From Maricaulis sp039978735 (GTDB taxonomy: Bacteria; Pseudomonadota; Alphaproteobacteria; Caulobacterales; Maricaulaceae), in NCBI RefSeq assembly GCF_039978735.1, contig NZ_JBDWAS010000039.1, positions 37,058-101,057 of the forward strand: a DNA stretch of 64,000 nucleotides, given 5' to 3'. The notes beneath the pieces were generated by a model. That model worked only from the letters and a program-made list of their open reading frames with translations, was not told the DNA's origin and searched no databases. Positions 25,528 through 34,654 of the stretch are shown here, in pieces. How positions within the stretch are numbered: position 1 is the stretch's first letter; each line of letters opens with the position of its first letter. The translations under genes were made by a program, and so were the position numbers.

Positions 25528-25555
25528 CACCCGGCAGTCGCGGGACTGCCGGGTG
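25528..25555. terminator. Terminator hairpin after phaR
   Basis: A perfect 12-base-pair stem (25528-25539 with 25544-25555) and GCGG loop lies about 40 bases after the phaR stop, within an AT-richer stretch. A clear U-tract is lacking. Confidence 0.65.
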
Positions 25556-25595
25556 CGTCAATTCGGTACGAAAATCTTAACGGCGCGGGGCCGCT

Positions 25596-26189
25596 CTATT
25601 TCTTCTTGTCGAGGATCTGGTCGAGCTTGGCACGCATCGCATCGAGTTCCTCGCGCATGGCGGACAGATCCTCGCTCTCCTTCTCCGGCGCGGCCTTGCC
25701 GGCCTCCTCCGGGGTTTCCCCCGGCTGGTTGAAGGGCGAGAACATGCGCATGGCCTGGCCGAACATCTCCATGTTGCGGCGGGTCTGTTCCTCGAGCATG
25801 GCCATGGAGGCCTGCGGCGAGGTCATCGCCTCGGTCATGCGCTCGCGGAACTCCTCCTGCTGCTGGGCGAAGGAATTCATCGACATCTGCAGATAGCCGG
25901 GCACGACGCTCTGCAGGCTGTCGCCATAAAAGCCAATCAGCTGGCGCAGGAAATCGACGGGCAGAAGGTTGGCGCCGCGCGACTCCTCTTCAAAGATGAT
26001 CTGTGCCAGCACGCCGCGCGTCAGGTCGTCGCCGCTCTTGGCATCGACCACTTGAAACTCCGTCCCCTTCTTCACCAGGTCGCGCAGATAATCGAGTGTG
26101 ACGTACTGGCTGGTCGAGGTGTCGTAGAGGCGCCGGTTCGCATACTTCTTGATGATAATCTCGGGCGACTTTCCATTCGATTTGGTCAC
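25596..26189 (-). CDS. phaR: Polyhydroxyalkanoate synthesis repressor PhaR
   Basis: A 197-residue regulator. The N-terminal PHB/PHA accumulation regulator DNA-binding domain begins IIIKKYANRRLYDTSTSQYV and runs to about residue 65; a PHB-associated domain follows (LLPVDFLRQLIGFYGDSLQS). The C-terminus is Glu/Met-rich and ends in a lysine-rich coiled coil (MREELDAMRAKLDQILDKKK). Family knowledge: PhaR senses PHA granules and controls phasin and PHA genes. It is divergent from acetoacetyl-CoA reductase, matching a PHB-linked locus. Confidence 0.93.
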   Translation of the reverse strand: MTKSNGKSPEIIIKKYANRRLYDTSTSQYVTLDYLRDLVKKGTEFQVVDAKSGDDLTRGVLAQIIFEEESRGANLLPVDFLRQLIGFYGDSLQSVVPGYLQMSMNSFAQQQEEFRERMTEAMTSPQASMAMLEEQTRRNMEMFGQAMRMFSPFNQPGETPEEAGKAAPEKESEDLSAMREELDAMRAKLDQILDKKK

Positions 26190-26350
26190 CGCTTACTCCC
26201 CTGTGGTGCGCCCTTTTTTTATCGGTCGAGCCGCAATTCGCTCGACACGAGCGCGTAGCTATTTCATCTAAGGGTGTACGCGCTTAATGTGGTCTGCTGC
26301 AAGCGCGAACGCAAATGGCCGATGAGCCATGTCGAATTTCGGGGGATGGA

Positions 26351-27076
26351 ATGACACGCACCGCAATCGTGACCGGCGGCACTCGGGGCATCGGCGCCGC
26401 CATCAGTCTCGCGCTCAAATCGGCCGGCCACACGGTCGTCGCCAATTATGCCGGCAATGAAGCGGCCGCCCGGGCCTTCGCCGAGGAAACCGGCATCAAG
26501 GTGGTGAAGTTCGATGTCGGCGATGCCGATGCCAGCGCTGCAGGACTGGCAGAAGCCGAACAGGCTGCCGGCGCACCCGTCGATATCGTGATCAACAATG
26601 CAGGCATCACACGCGACACGATGTTCCACAAGATGAGTGCGGAACAGTGGCGCGAGGTGATGCGGGTCAATCTGGACTCGATGTTCAATGTCACGCGCCC
26701 GGTGATCGACGGCATGCGCGAACGCGGCTGGGGCCGGATCGTCAACATCTCCTCGATCAACGGCCAGAAAGGCCAGATGGGCCAGGTGAACTATTCCGCC
26801 GCGAAGGCCGGCGTGATCGGCTTCACCAAGGCGCTGGCCCAGGAAACCGCCCGCAAGGGGATCACGGTGAACTGCGTCGCGCCGGGCTATATCAATACCG
26901 ACATGGTCGCCGCCGTGCCGGAAAAAGTGCTCGAGAGCATCATCGCCGGCATCCCGGCCGGCCGGCTGGGCGAGGCCGGCGAGATCGGCGCGCTCGTCGT
27001 CTATCTGTGCAGCGAGGAGGCGGGTTTCATGACCGGCTCAACCCTCACCATCAATGGCGGCCAGTACATGGCCTGA
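26351..27076 (+). CDS. phaB: Acetoacetyl-CoA reductase (SDR family)
   Basis: A 241-residue short-chain dehydrogenase. Cofactor-binding TGGTRGIGAAI, the NNAG motif (IVINNAGITRD), the catalytic Ser in NISSINGQKGQMG and YSAAKAG (Tyr-x-x-x-Lys) are all present. The segment NISSINGQKGQMGQVNYSAA is characteristic of PhbB/PhaB. It reduces acetoacetyl-CoA to (R)-3-hydroxybutyryl-CoA with NADPH for PHB synthesis. ATG 26351 follows GGGGGATGGA; the upstream in-frame ATG at 26315 is less likely. The divergent phaR supports the assignment; no PHA synthase or thiolase is in the window. Confidence 0.92.
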   Translation: MTRTAIVTGGTRGIGAAISLALKSAGHTVVANYAGNEAAARAFAEETGIKVVKFDVGDADASAAGLAEAEQAAGAPVDIVINNAGITRDTMFHKMSAEQWREVMRVNLDSMFNVTRPVIDGMRERGWGRIVNISSINGQKGQMGQVNYSAAKAGVIGFTKALAQETARKGITVNCVAPGYINTDMVAAVPEKVLESIIAGIPAGRLGEAGEIGALVVYLCSEEAGFMTGSTLTINGGQYMA

Positions 27077-27133
27077 TGCGGCTCGGCAGCGGGCTGCAGT
27101 GCCTGCCGCAAATTTGCCGTCTTGCCACTGATG

Positions 27134-27874
27134 ATGCTGACCGGGATGATACGCTGGACAACCGCCATACTGATCGCCGCACTCGCTGCCGGCGCCGCTT
27201 CGGGAATGCAGAACCCGTTGCGCGACCGCCTGCTGCGCAATGAGCGGGCGCAGGAGAGTACCGGCTGGTACCAGCGGGCCGATACCGGCGCCTTCTTCCT
27301 GTTCGACCGGTCCGGCGAGGCCGCCCTGCTGCGCGAACGCGATGCCCCCGACAGCGAGGTGATCGTGCTCTATCCCGACCGTGCGCCGGGGGGCGGAACC
27401 GCCTATATCACCGACACCGGCCGCGAGCTGATGCGGCTCAATGCACTGGGCGGTGCGACCTATTTCCCCGCCGACGCGCCTGACGGCGTGATCGTCGAGT
27501 TCGCCAGCCCGGCGGCCGGCCTGTCGCCGATCCCGCGATCCCCGGGTGAAGTCCGCAGCCGCGCCGAACGTCTGGCCAGCGATCTGGCCCGCCAGCTCGA
27601 CCGCAATATCTCGGTGCAGTACGCCCCGGCCCCGCGGGCCGGCCTCGGCATCCAGTTCGACACGCTCGATCTCATTGACCGCGCCGTCGAGCAGGTGCCC
27701 GGCGACCGCCGGCGTCTGCGCGATCTGACGGAGATCAGCCTGGTTCTGGGCGAGCGGCCGGCGGCCTTTGTCGAAGAGAGCCGGCTGGTGATCGTGATTG
27801 CGCCGGATGCGGGCCATGCCGGACGGCCGTCCTCGGCGATGATCGCCCAGGTCCTGGCGCGGATGTCGAGCTAG
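27134..27874 (+). CDS. Secreted hypothetical protein (possibly DUF4908)
   Basis: A roughly 246-residue exported protein. A hydrophobic leader (MIRWTTAILIAALAAGAASG) marks a signal peptide. The mature part contains TGAFFLFDRSGEAALLRERD and GGGTAYITDTGRELMRLNALG and ends with LVIVIAPDAGHAGRPSS; this resembles uncharacterised alphaproteobacterial proteins, perhaps DUF4908, but I cannot confirm the family. Possible starts are 27134 and 27146, neither with a clear ribosome-binding site. Its stop codon shares CTAG with the convergent cupin gene. Confidence 0.7.
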   Translation: MLTGMIRWTTAILIAALAAGAASGMQNPLRDRLLRNERAQESTGWYQRADTGAFFLFDRSGEAALLRERDAPDSEVIVLYPDRAPGGGTAYITDTGRELMRLNALGGATYFPADAPDGVIVEFASPAAGLSPIPRSPGEVRSRAERLASDLARQLDRNISVQYAPAPRAGLGIQFDTLDLIDRAVEQVPGDRRRLRDLTEISLVLGERPAAFVEESRLVIVIAPDAGHAGRPSSAMIAQVLARMSS

Positions 27875-28314
27875 AGCTGATCTTGCCCCGGCGCCCAGCC
27901 TTCGGGTGCCAGTTCAAATCCTGAAAATTCGAAACCCGGTGCCACCGTGCAGCCGACCAGGGTCCAGGCGCCGGTCGTGCGGGCGGCCTGCCAGGCCCCC
28001 TCCGGCACCACACCCTGCGGCCGCTGGCCTTCTGCGACATCCGGGCCCAGCTCGATTGCGCGCGCTGTCTGTGCATCTTCACTGACCGACAGCACAAGCG
28101 GCGCGCCGGCATACCAGTGCCAGGTCTCCACCGCATCGACCCGGTGCCAGTGCGAGCCGGGCCCCGCGGTCAGCAGGAAATAGATCGCCGTCGAGCGCGA
28201 CCGGCCGTCCGGTCCGTCGGCATCCCGGAAGGTCTCGACAAACCAGCCGCCCTCAGGGTGCGGCTGCATGCCCAGCGTATCGATGAGGGTGCGGATTTCC
28301 GGTGTGAGGGTCAT
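27871..28314 (-). CDS. DUF985-type cupin protein
   Basis: A 147-residue cupin of the DUF985 (cupin_5) family. Characteristic segments are LGMQPHPEGGWFVETFRD, STAIYFLLTAGPGSHWHRVD and ETWHWYAGAPLVLSV, followed by the second cupin motif PEGAWQAARTTGAWTLVGCTV. Members bind sugars or metal ions in crystal structures, but no reaction is established. Its start overlaps the stop of the SulP transporter gene by four bases (ATGA), so they are translated from the same mRNA. Confidence 0.87.
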   Translation of the reverse strand: MTLTPEIRTLIDTLGMQPHPEGGWFVETFRDADGPDGRSRSTAIYFLLTAGPGSHWHRVDAVETWHWYAGAPLVLSVSEDAQTARAIELGPDVAEGQRPQGVVPEGAWQAARTTGAWTLVGCTVAPGFEFSGFELAPEGWAPGQDQL

Positions 28315-30047
28315 GACGGTGTTCCGGTGGCGGCGTTGTTCTGGCGAACGGACGAGACGGCATCCTCGATTGATGCGGCATAGGCGGCAAGGGGTGGCGT
28401 GACACCCTGGCGTTCCAGTGCCTCGCGCACCGTCGCCTTCGTGCCGGTCAGCCAGATGTCGATGGCGTGCCGTTCCGCCGCCTTGCGGGCAAAGGCGGCA
28501 ATCGTGTGGGCTGCGGTCGAGTCGATGGCCGGGACGTGGGTGAAGTCGAGAATGAAGGCGCGGTGCCGGTCGGCGATGGATCCCAGCACGCTGTCGACCG
28601 TGGATGCCGCCCCGAAAAAGAACACGCCGCGGATGCGGTAGATGACGATGTCCGGATCGGTCGCGAGACGCGCATCATAACCGCCGCGCTCGACACTGTC
28701 GGCGACATCGCGCTGGACCAGGTCGTCGTCGCGGTCGATGCCCGCCAGCTCCGACATGCGGTTGATGAACAGGATCGCACCCAGCGAGAACCCGACGACG
28801 ATACCCGCAGTCAGATCGTAGAAAACGGTCAGCAGAAAGGTCGACAGGAGAACCAGCGCATCGCCCCGGGAGGCCCGCAAGAGGCCGAAGAACTGGTGCC
28901 GCTCGGCCATGTTCCAGGCCACGACGGCCAGGATGCCGCCGAGGGCGGAGAGCGGGATGTAGCGGGCGAGCGGTGCGGCGATCAGCATGAAGGCGAGCAG
29001 GAAGGCGGCGTGCAGCATGCCGGCCACCGGGCTGCGGGCGCCGGCGCGGATATTCGTTGCTGTGCGCGCAATGGCGCCGGTCACGCACAGCCCGCCGAAC
29101 AGGCCGGACCCGATATTCGCGATGCCCTGGGCGACAAGTTCGCAGTTGGAGCGGTGGCGGCGGCCGGTCATGCCGTCTGCAACGACGGCGGAGAGCAGCG
29201 ATTCGATCGAGCCGAGCAGGGCGAAGGCAAAGGCGCTGGGCAGCACGGCGATTGCCTTGTCCAGCGAGAAGGCGGGCAGGGAGGGCGCGGGCAGTCCGTG
29301 CGGGATACCGCCGAAGGCGCTGCCAATGGTCTCGACAGGCAGGTCCAGCAAGGCTGCGGAGGCCGAAGCTGTGACGATCGCGACCAGCATGCCCGGCCAG
29401 CCGGGCCGCCAGGCCTTGAGGCCGGCGATAATGGCGATGGTCCCAACGGCAAGGCCGGCGGCCTGCAGGTTCAGCGTCGGCAGGGCGGCCGCGAGGGCTT
29501 CCAGCTTCGGCGCAAAGGCGCTGGGTTCCGGCCCGTCCAGCTCAAGCCCCAGGATCGGGCGCAGCTGGCTGGTGAAGATGATGACGGCAATGCCCGCCGT
29601 AAAGCCGATCGTCACCGGATAGGGGATGAATTTGATATAGGTGCCAAGCCGCAGATAGCCGGTCGCGATCAGGATCGCGCCGGACATCAGCGTGGCGAGG
29701 ATCAGCCCGTCCGGCCCGTGCTGTTCCAGCGTTGCCGCGACAAGCACGATGAAGGCGCCCGCAGGCCCGCCGATCTGGAAGCGGCTGCCGCCCAGCAGCG
29801 AGACCAGGAAGCCGCCGATGATCGCGGCATAGAGGCCTTGCGCCGGCGACACACCCGACGCGATGGCGATCGCCATGGACAGGGGCAAAGCAACGATGGC
29901 GACGGTGAGCCCGGCGACCATGTCGGCGCGCAGGTGCGCCAGCCCGTAGCCCTCGCGCAGCACGGTGACGATCTTGGGTGTGAACAGGGCGGCAAAGCCC
30001 GGCGCCGGCGGATGACCGGACCGGCGGTCGCTCGATGATGGTTCCAT
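28311..30047 (-). CDS. SulP-family anion transporter with STAS domain
   Basis: A 578-residue SLC26/SulP transporter. It has about 12-14 membrane helices; the signature loop reads ASGVSPAQGLYAAIIGGFLV, and LLGGSRFQIGGPAGAFIVLV follows. A C-terminal STAS domain begins near residue 450 and includes HRAFILDFTHVPAIDSTAAH. Family members move sulfate, bicarbonate or dicarboxylates. The start ATG 30047 is chosen over an in-frame ATG 69 bases upstream because the extension is not family-like. The downstream overlapping DUF985 cupin gives no clear hint at substrate. Confidence 0.9.
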   Translation of the reverse strand: MEPSSSDRRSGHPPAPGFAALFTPKIVTVLREGYGLAHLRADMVAGLTVAIVALPLSMAIAIASGVSPAQGLYAAIIGGFLVSLLGGSRFQIGGPAGAFIVLVAATLEQHGPDGLILATLMSGAILIATGYLRLGTYIKFIPYPVTIGFTAGIAVIIFTSQLRPILGLELDGPEPSAFAPKLEALAAALPTLNLQAAGLAVGTIAIIAGLKAWRPGWPGMLVAIVTASASAALLDLPVETIGSAFGGIPHGLPAPSLPAFSLDKAIAVLPSAFAFALLGSIESLLSAVVADGMTGRRHRSNCELVAQGIANIGSGLFGGLCVTGAIARTATNIRAGARSPVAGMLHAAFLLAFMLIAAPLARYIPLSALGGILAVVAWNMAERHQFFGLLRASRGDALVLLSTFLLTVFYDLTAGIVVGFSLGAILFINRMSELAGIDRDDDLVQRDVADSVERGGYDARLATDPDIVIYRIRGVFFFGAASTVDSVLGSIADRHRAFILDFTHVPAIDSTAAHTIAAFARKAAERHAIDIWLTGTKATVREALERQGVTPPLAAYAASIEDAVSSVRQNNAATGTPS

Positions 30048-30168
30048 GGCAGCACATCCCGCATTGCCCGGCGGCGAGCCGATTGCGGAGGCTGTTTGCC
30101 GGACAGGTTTTGTCACCCCCGAGGGCGGGGTGTGTCAACACGACAAACTGACGACCGCACCGGATGGC

Positions 30169-30939
30169 TTAGAAACTATCCTTGCGCCGGCGGATTTCCG
30201 CGAAGACGGCGGTGTCGTCGGCGGCTTCCAGGCCGAGGCGTTTGCGGATGGCCGGATCGGCGGGACGCAGGAAAGGATTGGCGGCCAGTTCGGCGCCGAT
30301 CGTGGTCGGCACGGTCGCTTCGCCGCGGGCGCGTTCGGCCTCGACAGCGGCAGCATAGGCCTGCAGGTCGCGATTGTCCGGATCGACCGAGAGCGCGAAG
30401 GCGGCATTGGCCTGGGTGTATTCGTGCGCACAGTAGATGCGCGTCTCCTCGGGCCAGGCCGCCAGCCGGCTCAGACTGGCCCACATCTGCTCCGGCGAGC
30501 CCTCGAACAGGCGGCCGCACCCCAGTGCGAACAGCGTGTCGCCGACAAAGGCGATCCGGTCGTTGGCGAAGTGGTAGCAGACATGGCCCAGCGTATGGCC
30601 CGGCGTGAACAGCACGCGGGCCTCGTGCCGGCCCAGCGCGACGGTGTCGCCATCGCTGACGGGCACGTCGATGTCCGGGATGCGGTGGGCGTCATAGCTG
30701 GGCGCGATGATGCGGGCGCCGGTGGCGGCGCGCACGGCGGCATTGCCGCCGGCATGATCGGGATGGTGGTGCGTGTTCCAGATCTGGGTAATGCGCCAGC
30801 CTGCTGCGTCGGCCTCGGCCAGGACGCGGTCGGCGTCCGGCGTGTCGATCGTGGCGGTCTCGCCGCTCTCCGGATCGTGCACGAGAAAGCCGTAATTGTC
30901 CGATAGGCAGGGGAATTGCCGGATAAGGAGGTCGCTCAT
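30169..30939 (-). CDS. gloB: Hydroxyacylglutathione hydrolase (glyoxalase II)
   Basis: A 256-residue metallo-beta-lactamase-fold enzyme. The metal motif is THHHPDHAGGN, with further ligands in TPGHTLGHVCYH and FVGDTLFALGCGRLFEG, and the glutathione-binding C-terminal domain contains CAHEYTQANAAFAL and ANPFLR. It hydrolyses S-D-lactoylglutathione in methylglyoxal detoxification. ATG 30939 follows AGGAG-like bases within the short divergent region; a longer in-frame start at 31029 would run into the divergent methyltransferase gene. The gloB/methyltransferase pair is divergent. Confidence 0.92.
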   Translation of the reverse strand: MSDLLIRQFPCLSDNYGFLVHDPESGETATIDTPDADRVLAEADAAGWRITQIWNTHHHPDHAGGNAAVRAATGARIIAPSYDAHRIPDIDVPVSDGDTVALGRHEARVLFTPGHTLGHVCYHFANDRIAFVGDTLFALGCGRLFEGSPEQMWASLSRLAAWPEETRIYCAHEYTQANAAFALSVDPDNRDLQAYAAAVEAERARGEATVPTTIGAELAANPFLRPADPAIRKRLGLEAADDTAVFAEIRRRKDSF

Positions 30940-31012
30940 TGTCGTTGCCGCGGCTTGGGTTAGTGTGACCTTGAATGCCGACTGTGTAGGACATGAACGG
31001 GGAGTCTGGCCA

Positions 31013-31807
31013 GTGCGCCGCGATGCCACCGAACTCGATCGCTTCTACAAGACCCGCCAGGGTCTGACCGCCCGCCGCATGATCGGGCGGCGTATCCGGG
31101 CGCTGTGGCCCGAGACGCGCGATCTCGACGTGCTGGGCCTGGGGTTTGCCAATCCCTATCTGGATCCCTATCGCCGCCAGTCGCGGCGCTGCATCTCCTT
31201 CATGCCCGCCGGTCAGGGGGTGATCGTGCCGGCCCGCGAAGGCACGCCGACAGCGCTGGGCGACGAGGTTCACCTGCCTTTCCCTGAAGCCCTGTTCGAC
31301 CGGGTCTTGCTGGTCCATGCGCTGGAAGAGGCGGACAGCCTGCCCGCCCTGCTGCGGGAGATCTGGCGGGTGATGGCGCCGGAGGGGCGGCTGATGCTGG
31401 TGACGGCGTCGCGCAGCGGCATGTGGGCGCTGTCCGACAAGACCCCCTTCGGTCATGGCCGGCCCTTCACGCGCGGCCAGCTGTCCGGCCTGCTCGAAGA
31501 TTCGCTGCTGGAAGCGACCGCCTGGTCGCGGGCGCTCTATGCGCCGCCCTGGGGCTGGGCGACCCACCGGCGTATCGCGTCGGTCTGGGAAGAGGTCGGG
31601 GAATATGCCTGGCCGGGCCTGGGCGGGGTCATTCTGGCAGAGGCCGTGAAGCATACCGGCGCAGTGAGGCCGCAGCGCCGCACTGCGCCCGTCCGCAAAC
31701 GCGCACTTGAAGGGCAGGCGCAGCCCGCGCTATCTCCCCGTCACCTGTCCGGACGGCAAGGGGCTGACCGGACGCTCCAGGACCAGAGGTCGCTTCATGG
31801 GTATTGA
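31013..31807 (+). CDS. SAM-dependent methyltransferase-like protein
   Basis: A 264-residue class I methyltransferase-type protein. The motif I region is unusually degenerate (LDVLGLGFANPYLDPY), while LPFPEALFDRVLLVHALEEADSLPALLREI and VMAPEGRLMLV match the usual motif II/III layout (SAM-fold acidic residue and helix). GTG 31013 is chosen as the start: GGGGAG lies eight bases upstream and the in-frame extension has no family similarity. Its stop lies 11 bases inside hisC, so hisC is translationally coupled. Substrate unknown. Confidence 0.78.
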   Translation: MRRDATELDRFYKTRQGLTARRMIGRRIRALWPETRDLDVLGLGFANPYLDPYRRQSRRCISFMPAGQGVIVPAREGTPTALGDEVHLPFPEALFDRVLLVHALEEADSLPALLREIWRVMAPEGRLMLVTASRSGMWALSDKTPFGHGRPFTRGQLSGLLEDSLLEATAWSRALYAPPWGWATHRRIASVWEEVGEYAWPGLGGVILAEAVKHTGAVRPQRRTAPVRKRALEGQAQPALSPRHLSGRQGADRTLQDQRSLHGY

Positions 31808-32885
31808 GCCGCGCGCGGGCATTCTCGACATTCGTCCCTACAAGCCGGGTGCCGCTGAAGCGCCGGGTGTCGCCGATCCGGTGAAGCTGTCCTCGAACGA
31901 GAACGCGCTGGGCTGTTCGCCCAAGGCGGCAGCAGCGTTCGAGGCCTCGGCCAAGCGTCTGCATCTCTATCCCGATGGCGGCGCGACCAAGCTGCGCGAA
32001 GCGATCGCGCGCGAGGAAGGGCTGGAAGCGGAGAATATCGTCTGCGGCTGCGGTTCCGATGAACTCCTGCAGCTCCTGGGCCGGGCCTATCTCAATCCGG
32101 GCGACAAAGTGGTGCAGTCGCAATACGGCTTCCTCGTCTATCGTCTCGTGGCGATGCAGTCTGGTGCCGAGCTCGTCTCCGCACCCGAGCGCAATTACAC
32201 CACCGATGTCGATGCGCTGATCGAGGCGGCGGGCGACGACGCGAAAATCGTCTTCCTGGCCAATCCGAACAATCCGACCGGCACCTATATCTCCGACGCC
32301 GAAGTGCGCCGCCTGCGCGATGCGCTGCCGGCCTCCACGCTGCTGGTGGTCGATGCGGCCTATGCCGAATTCGTGCGCAATGCCGATTATTCCGCCGGTC
32401 TCGAACTCGCGCGCGAGCGCGACGATGTCGTCGTCACCCGCACCTTCTCCAAGATTCACGGTCTGGCCGGTGCGCGTCTGGGCTGGGCCTATGGCAACAA
32501 GTCCATCATCGACGTGCTGCACCGGGTGCGCGGCCCGTTCAACGTCAACCTGCCGGCCATCGAAGCGGGCACGGCGGCCATCGCCGATCGCGATTTCATG
32601 AAGCGCTCGGCCGACCACAATGAGGAATGGGTCGCCTGGCTGCGTCAGCAGATCGGCGGTCTGGGCCTGGAAGTCACGCCGAGCGTGTGCAATTTCGTGC
32701 TGATCCACTTCCCGGAGACACCGGGCCGCACGGCGAAGGACGCCGACGCCTTCCTGACGTCCAAAGGCCTGATCATCCGTCCGGTCGAGCCCTATGGCTT
32801 GCCCAATGCGCTGCGTGCCACGGTCGGCAAGGCCGCGGAAAACCGCCGCCTGGTGGACGGTCTCGCCGAGTTCATGCGTGGCTAG
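31797..32885 (+). CDS. hisC: Histidinol-phosphate aminotransferase
   Basis: A 362-residue PLP-dependent class II aminotransferase. The PLP Lys is in TFSKIHGLAGARLGW, with the helper motifs LSSNENALGCSP, NPNNPTGTYI and DAAYAEF. It converts imidazole acetol phosphate to histidinol phosphate in histidine synthesis, and can also act on aromatic keto acids in many alphaproteobacteria. AGAGGT lies six bases before ATG 31797, which overlaps the methyltransferase stop. The gene is isolated from other his genes here. Confidence 0.93.
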   Translation: MGIEPRAGILDIRPYKPGAAEAPGVADPVKLSSNENALGCSPKAAAAFEASAKRLHLYPDGGATKLREAIAREEGLEAENIVCGCGSDELLQLLGRAYLNPGDKVVQSQYGFLVYRLVAMQSGAELVSAPERNYTTDVDALIEAAGDDAKIVFLANPNNPTGTYISDAEVRRLRDALPASTLLVVDAAYAEFVRNADYSAGLELARERDDVVVTRTFSKIHGLAGARLGWAYGNKSIIDVLHRVRGPFNVNLPAIEAGTAAIADRDFMKRSADHNEEWVAWLRQQIGGLGLEVTPSVCNFVLIHFPETPGRTAKDADAFLTSKGLIIRPVEPYGLPNALRATVGKAAENRRLVDGLAEFMRG

Positions 32886-32903
32886 GCGCCGGCTGTCGGG
32901 CGA

Positions 32904-33914
32904 TCACTCGTCAATCGCTCCGAGGCGCACCGGACCCAGATAGATGCCGCCGTCATGGATGCGGAAGGGCAGGGCAACGCCTTCGGCACTGCGCGGGGCC
33001 ATCATGGCTGCCAGCCTGAGCGCCTGCTCGTTCTCGCGCGGGACTACGCCCGCCTCGATCAGGGCGTCTGCGAGTGTGTCCGGGTCGGTAATGCGCAGCG
33101 ACAGGCGCCCGTCCGGGCGTGCCAGGCTGTCGATGGTGAAGTCGCCATTGCCGGTGATGTGTGCCGGGCCCCATTCCAGCTCGGCATCGGCAATCTGCAG
33201 CGCGCCGCCGGCATCGCGCCAGGCGATGGCGTTGGCGCCGTCAGCCAGGGCCGACCAGTGCGTCACCTCAAGATCGACCCGGGCCGTGCGGGCGGTGTCA
33301 CCGAAGGCGCGCTCGACATCGGGCTCCAGCACGCCGGGCGCGGCCCGGACACCGGAGACCGCAAGGCGCATGCGCAAGCCGTCTTCCTCGTCCACGACGC
33401 CGGACATCAGGAGTTCGTCGATTGAGCGGATATCCGGCGGCGTGCCGGCGTGTGTGGTCACGACAAGATCGCGGAATTCCGCGCCGACGCGTTCAGTGTC
33501 ACCGGCCGCATTGTAGACCAGGCTGATCCGGGCATCCGATCCCGTCACCTCGATCGTACTGTCTTCGCTGGCATAGTCCTCCAGCAGCAAGGGGCCGCCG
33601 AAAGCGACGATCCAGTGCGACAGGTCGTGCGGCATTGCGTTCGCGCTGAGTTCCTGCAGCCGGGCATCCCAGCCGCCATCGCTCTGCGGTGCGCGGAAAT
33701 GCGGCTCCACGAGCCGGATCTGGAAACGGTAGGGATAGCCGCCGATATGCAGGCCGGCATGCTCGATTGTGTAGCCGGCATTTTCCTTGTCGGCGATCCA
33801 CGCGTTGACGCCCTTGCGGATCTGTCCGCTGGCGACAATCCAGTAGGCCGAATACAGCACGAACAGCCCGATGATGGCCGCGATCGGCCAGAGCAGTTTG
33901 GTTCTCATGGTCAC
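32904..33914 (-). CDS. DUF2125 domain protein
   Basis: A 336-residue protein with an N-terminal membrane anchor (LLWPIAAIIGLFVLYSAYWIVA) followed by an extracytoplasmic domain. The pattern ADKENAGYTIEHAGLHIGGYPYRFQI is a hallmark of DUF2125. The function is unknown; the family is common in alphaproteobacteria and looks like an AsmA-type beta-rich periplasmic protein. A GTG start at 33914 (GTGA overlap with plsC) is supported by GGGGAGGA eight bases upstream; ATG 33908 is a near alternative. Confidence 0.85.
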   Translation of the reverse strand: MTMRTKLLWPIAAIIGLFVLYSAYWIVASGQIRKGVNAWIADKENAGYTIEHAGLHIGGYPYRFQIRLVEPHFRAPQSDGGWDARLQELSANAMPHDLSHWIVAFGGPLLLEDYASEDSTIEVTGSDARISLVYNAAGDTERVGAEFRDLVVTTHAGTPPDIRSIDELLMSGVVDEEDGLRMRLAVSGVRAAPGVLEPDVERAFGDTARTARVDLEVTHWSALADGANAIAWRDAGGALQIADAELEWGPAHITGNGDFTIDSLARPDGRLSLRITDPDTLADALIEAGVVPRENEQALRLAAMMAPRSAEGVALPFRIHDGGIYLGPVRLGAIDE

Positions 33915-34654
33915 CGGCCTGTCCTCCCCAACGGCATTCCGGCGTCATCGACCGCCTGCAGGGCGTCCGATGCGGTGTTGATGCGCGTGTGAAGCTCGCG
34001 CAGGAATTCGGGCTTGCCCAGCCCTGGCGGGATGGGTTCGAGAAACTCGACCACGATCCGCCCCGGCCGTTTCAGGCCGCAATAGGATTTCAGGAAAACC
34101 CCGGAATTCAGCGCCACCGGCACGCAAGGCACGCCCATGTTCAGATAGAGGCCGGCCGCTCCCGGCTTGAAGTCGGGATGCTCGCCGGGGTCCACGCGGG
34201 TGCCCTCCGGGAAGATCAGGATCTGCCGGTCCTCGCCGGCCCGGCGGGCGGCATCGCGCATCATGCCCTTCAGCGCGCTGGCGCCCTTCTTCCGGTTCAC
34301 CGAGATATTGCCCAGCTTCACGGCAAACCAGCCGAAGAAGGGCATGTAGGTGAGGGTGTGTTTCAGGATGATCGCCGGATCGGGCAGGATTTCCCAGAAA
34401 GCCAGCGTCTCCCACATGCTCATATGCTTGGAGGCAACCAGTGCACCGCCTGCGGGCAGGTGTTCGCGGCCGCGCACCTCGAAGGTGATGCCGTAGATCC
34501 AGCGCAGGCCGAACCAGAGCATTTTGAGATAGACCCGAAGCCAGCTGCGCGACCAGGTGCGTGGCCCCAGCAGCAGGGGCAGTCCGACCAGGCCCATGAA
34601 GACCATGAGCGAATACATGTAGATGTAGAAGACGAGCGAGCGGATCAGGGTCAT
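33911..34654 (-). CDS. plsC: 1-acyl-sn-glycerol-3-phosphate acyltransferase
   Basis: A 247-residue membrane acyltransferase. Hydrophobic N-terminal helices precede ASKHMSMWETLAF, the family's HX4(D/E) motif (here with Glu). The acceptor-binding motif is IFPEGTRVDPGE and the fourth motif VPCVPVALNSG. It makes phosphatidic acid from lysophosphatidic acid at the inner membrane. The ATG 34654 overlaps the ydcF-type stop by one base, and its own stop overlaps the DUF2125 start. The whole ftsE-ftsX-ydcF-plsC-DUF2125 order is a common alphaproteobacterial arrangement. Confidence 0.9.
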   Translation of the reverse strand: MTLIRSLVFYIYMYSLMVFMGLVGLPLLLGPRTWSRSWLRVYLKMLWFGLRWIYGITFEVRGREHLPAGGALVASKHMSMWETLAFWEILPDPAIILKHTLTYMPFFGWFAVKLGNISVNRKKGASALKGMMRDAARRAGEDRQILIFPEGTRVDPGEHPDFKPGAAGLYLNMGVPCVPVALNSGVFLKSYCGLKRPGRIVVEFLEPIPPGLGKPEFLRELHTRINTASDALQAVDDAGMPLGRTGR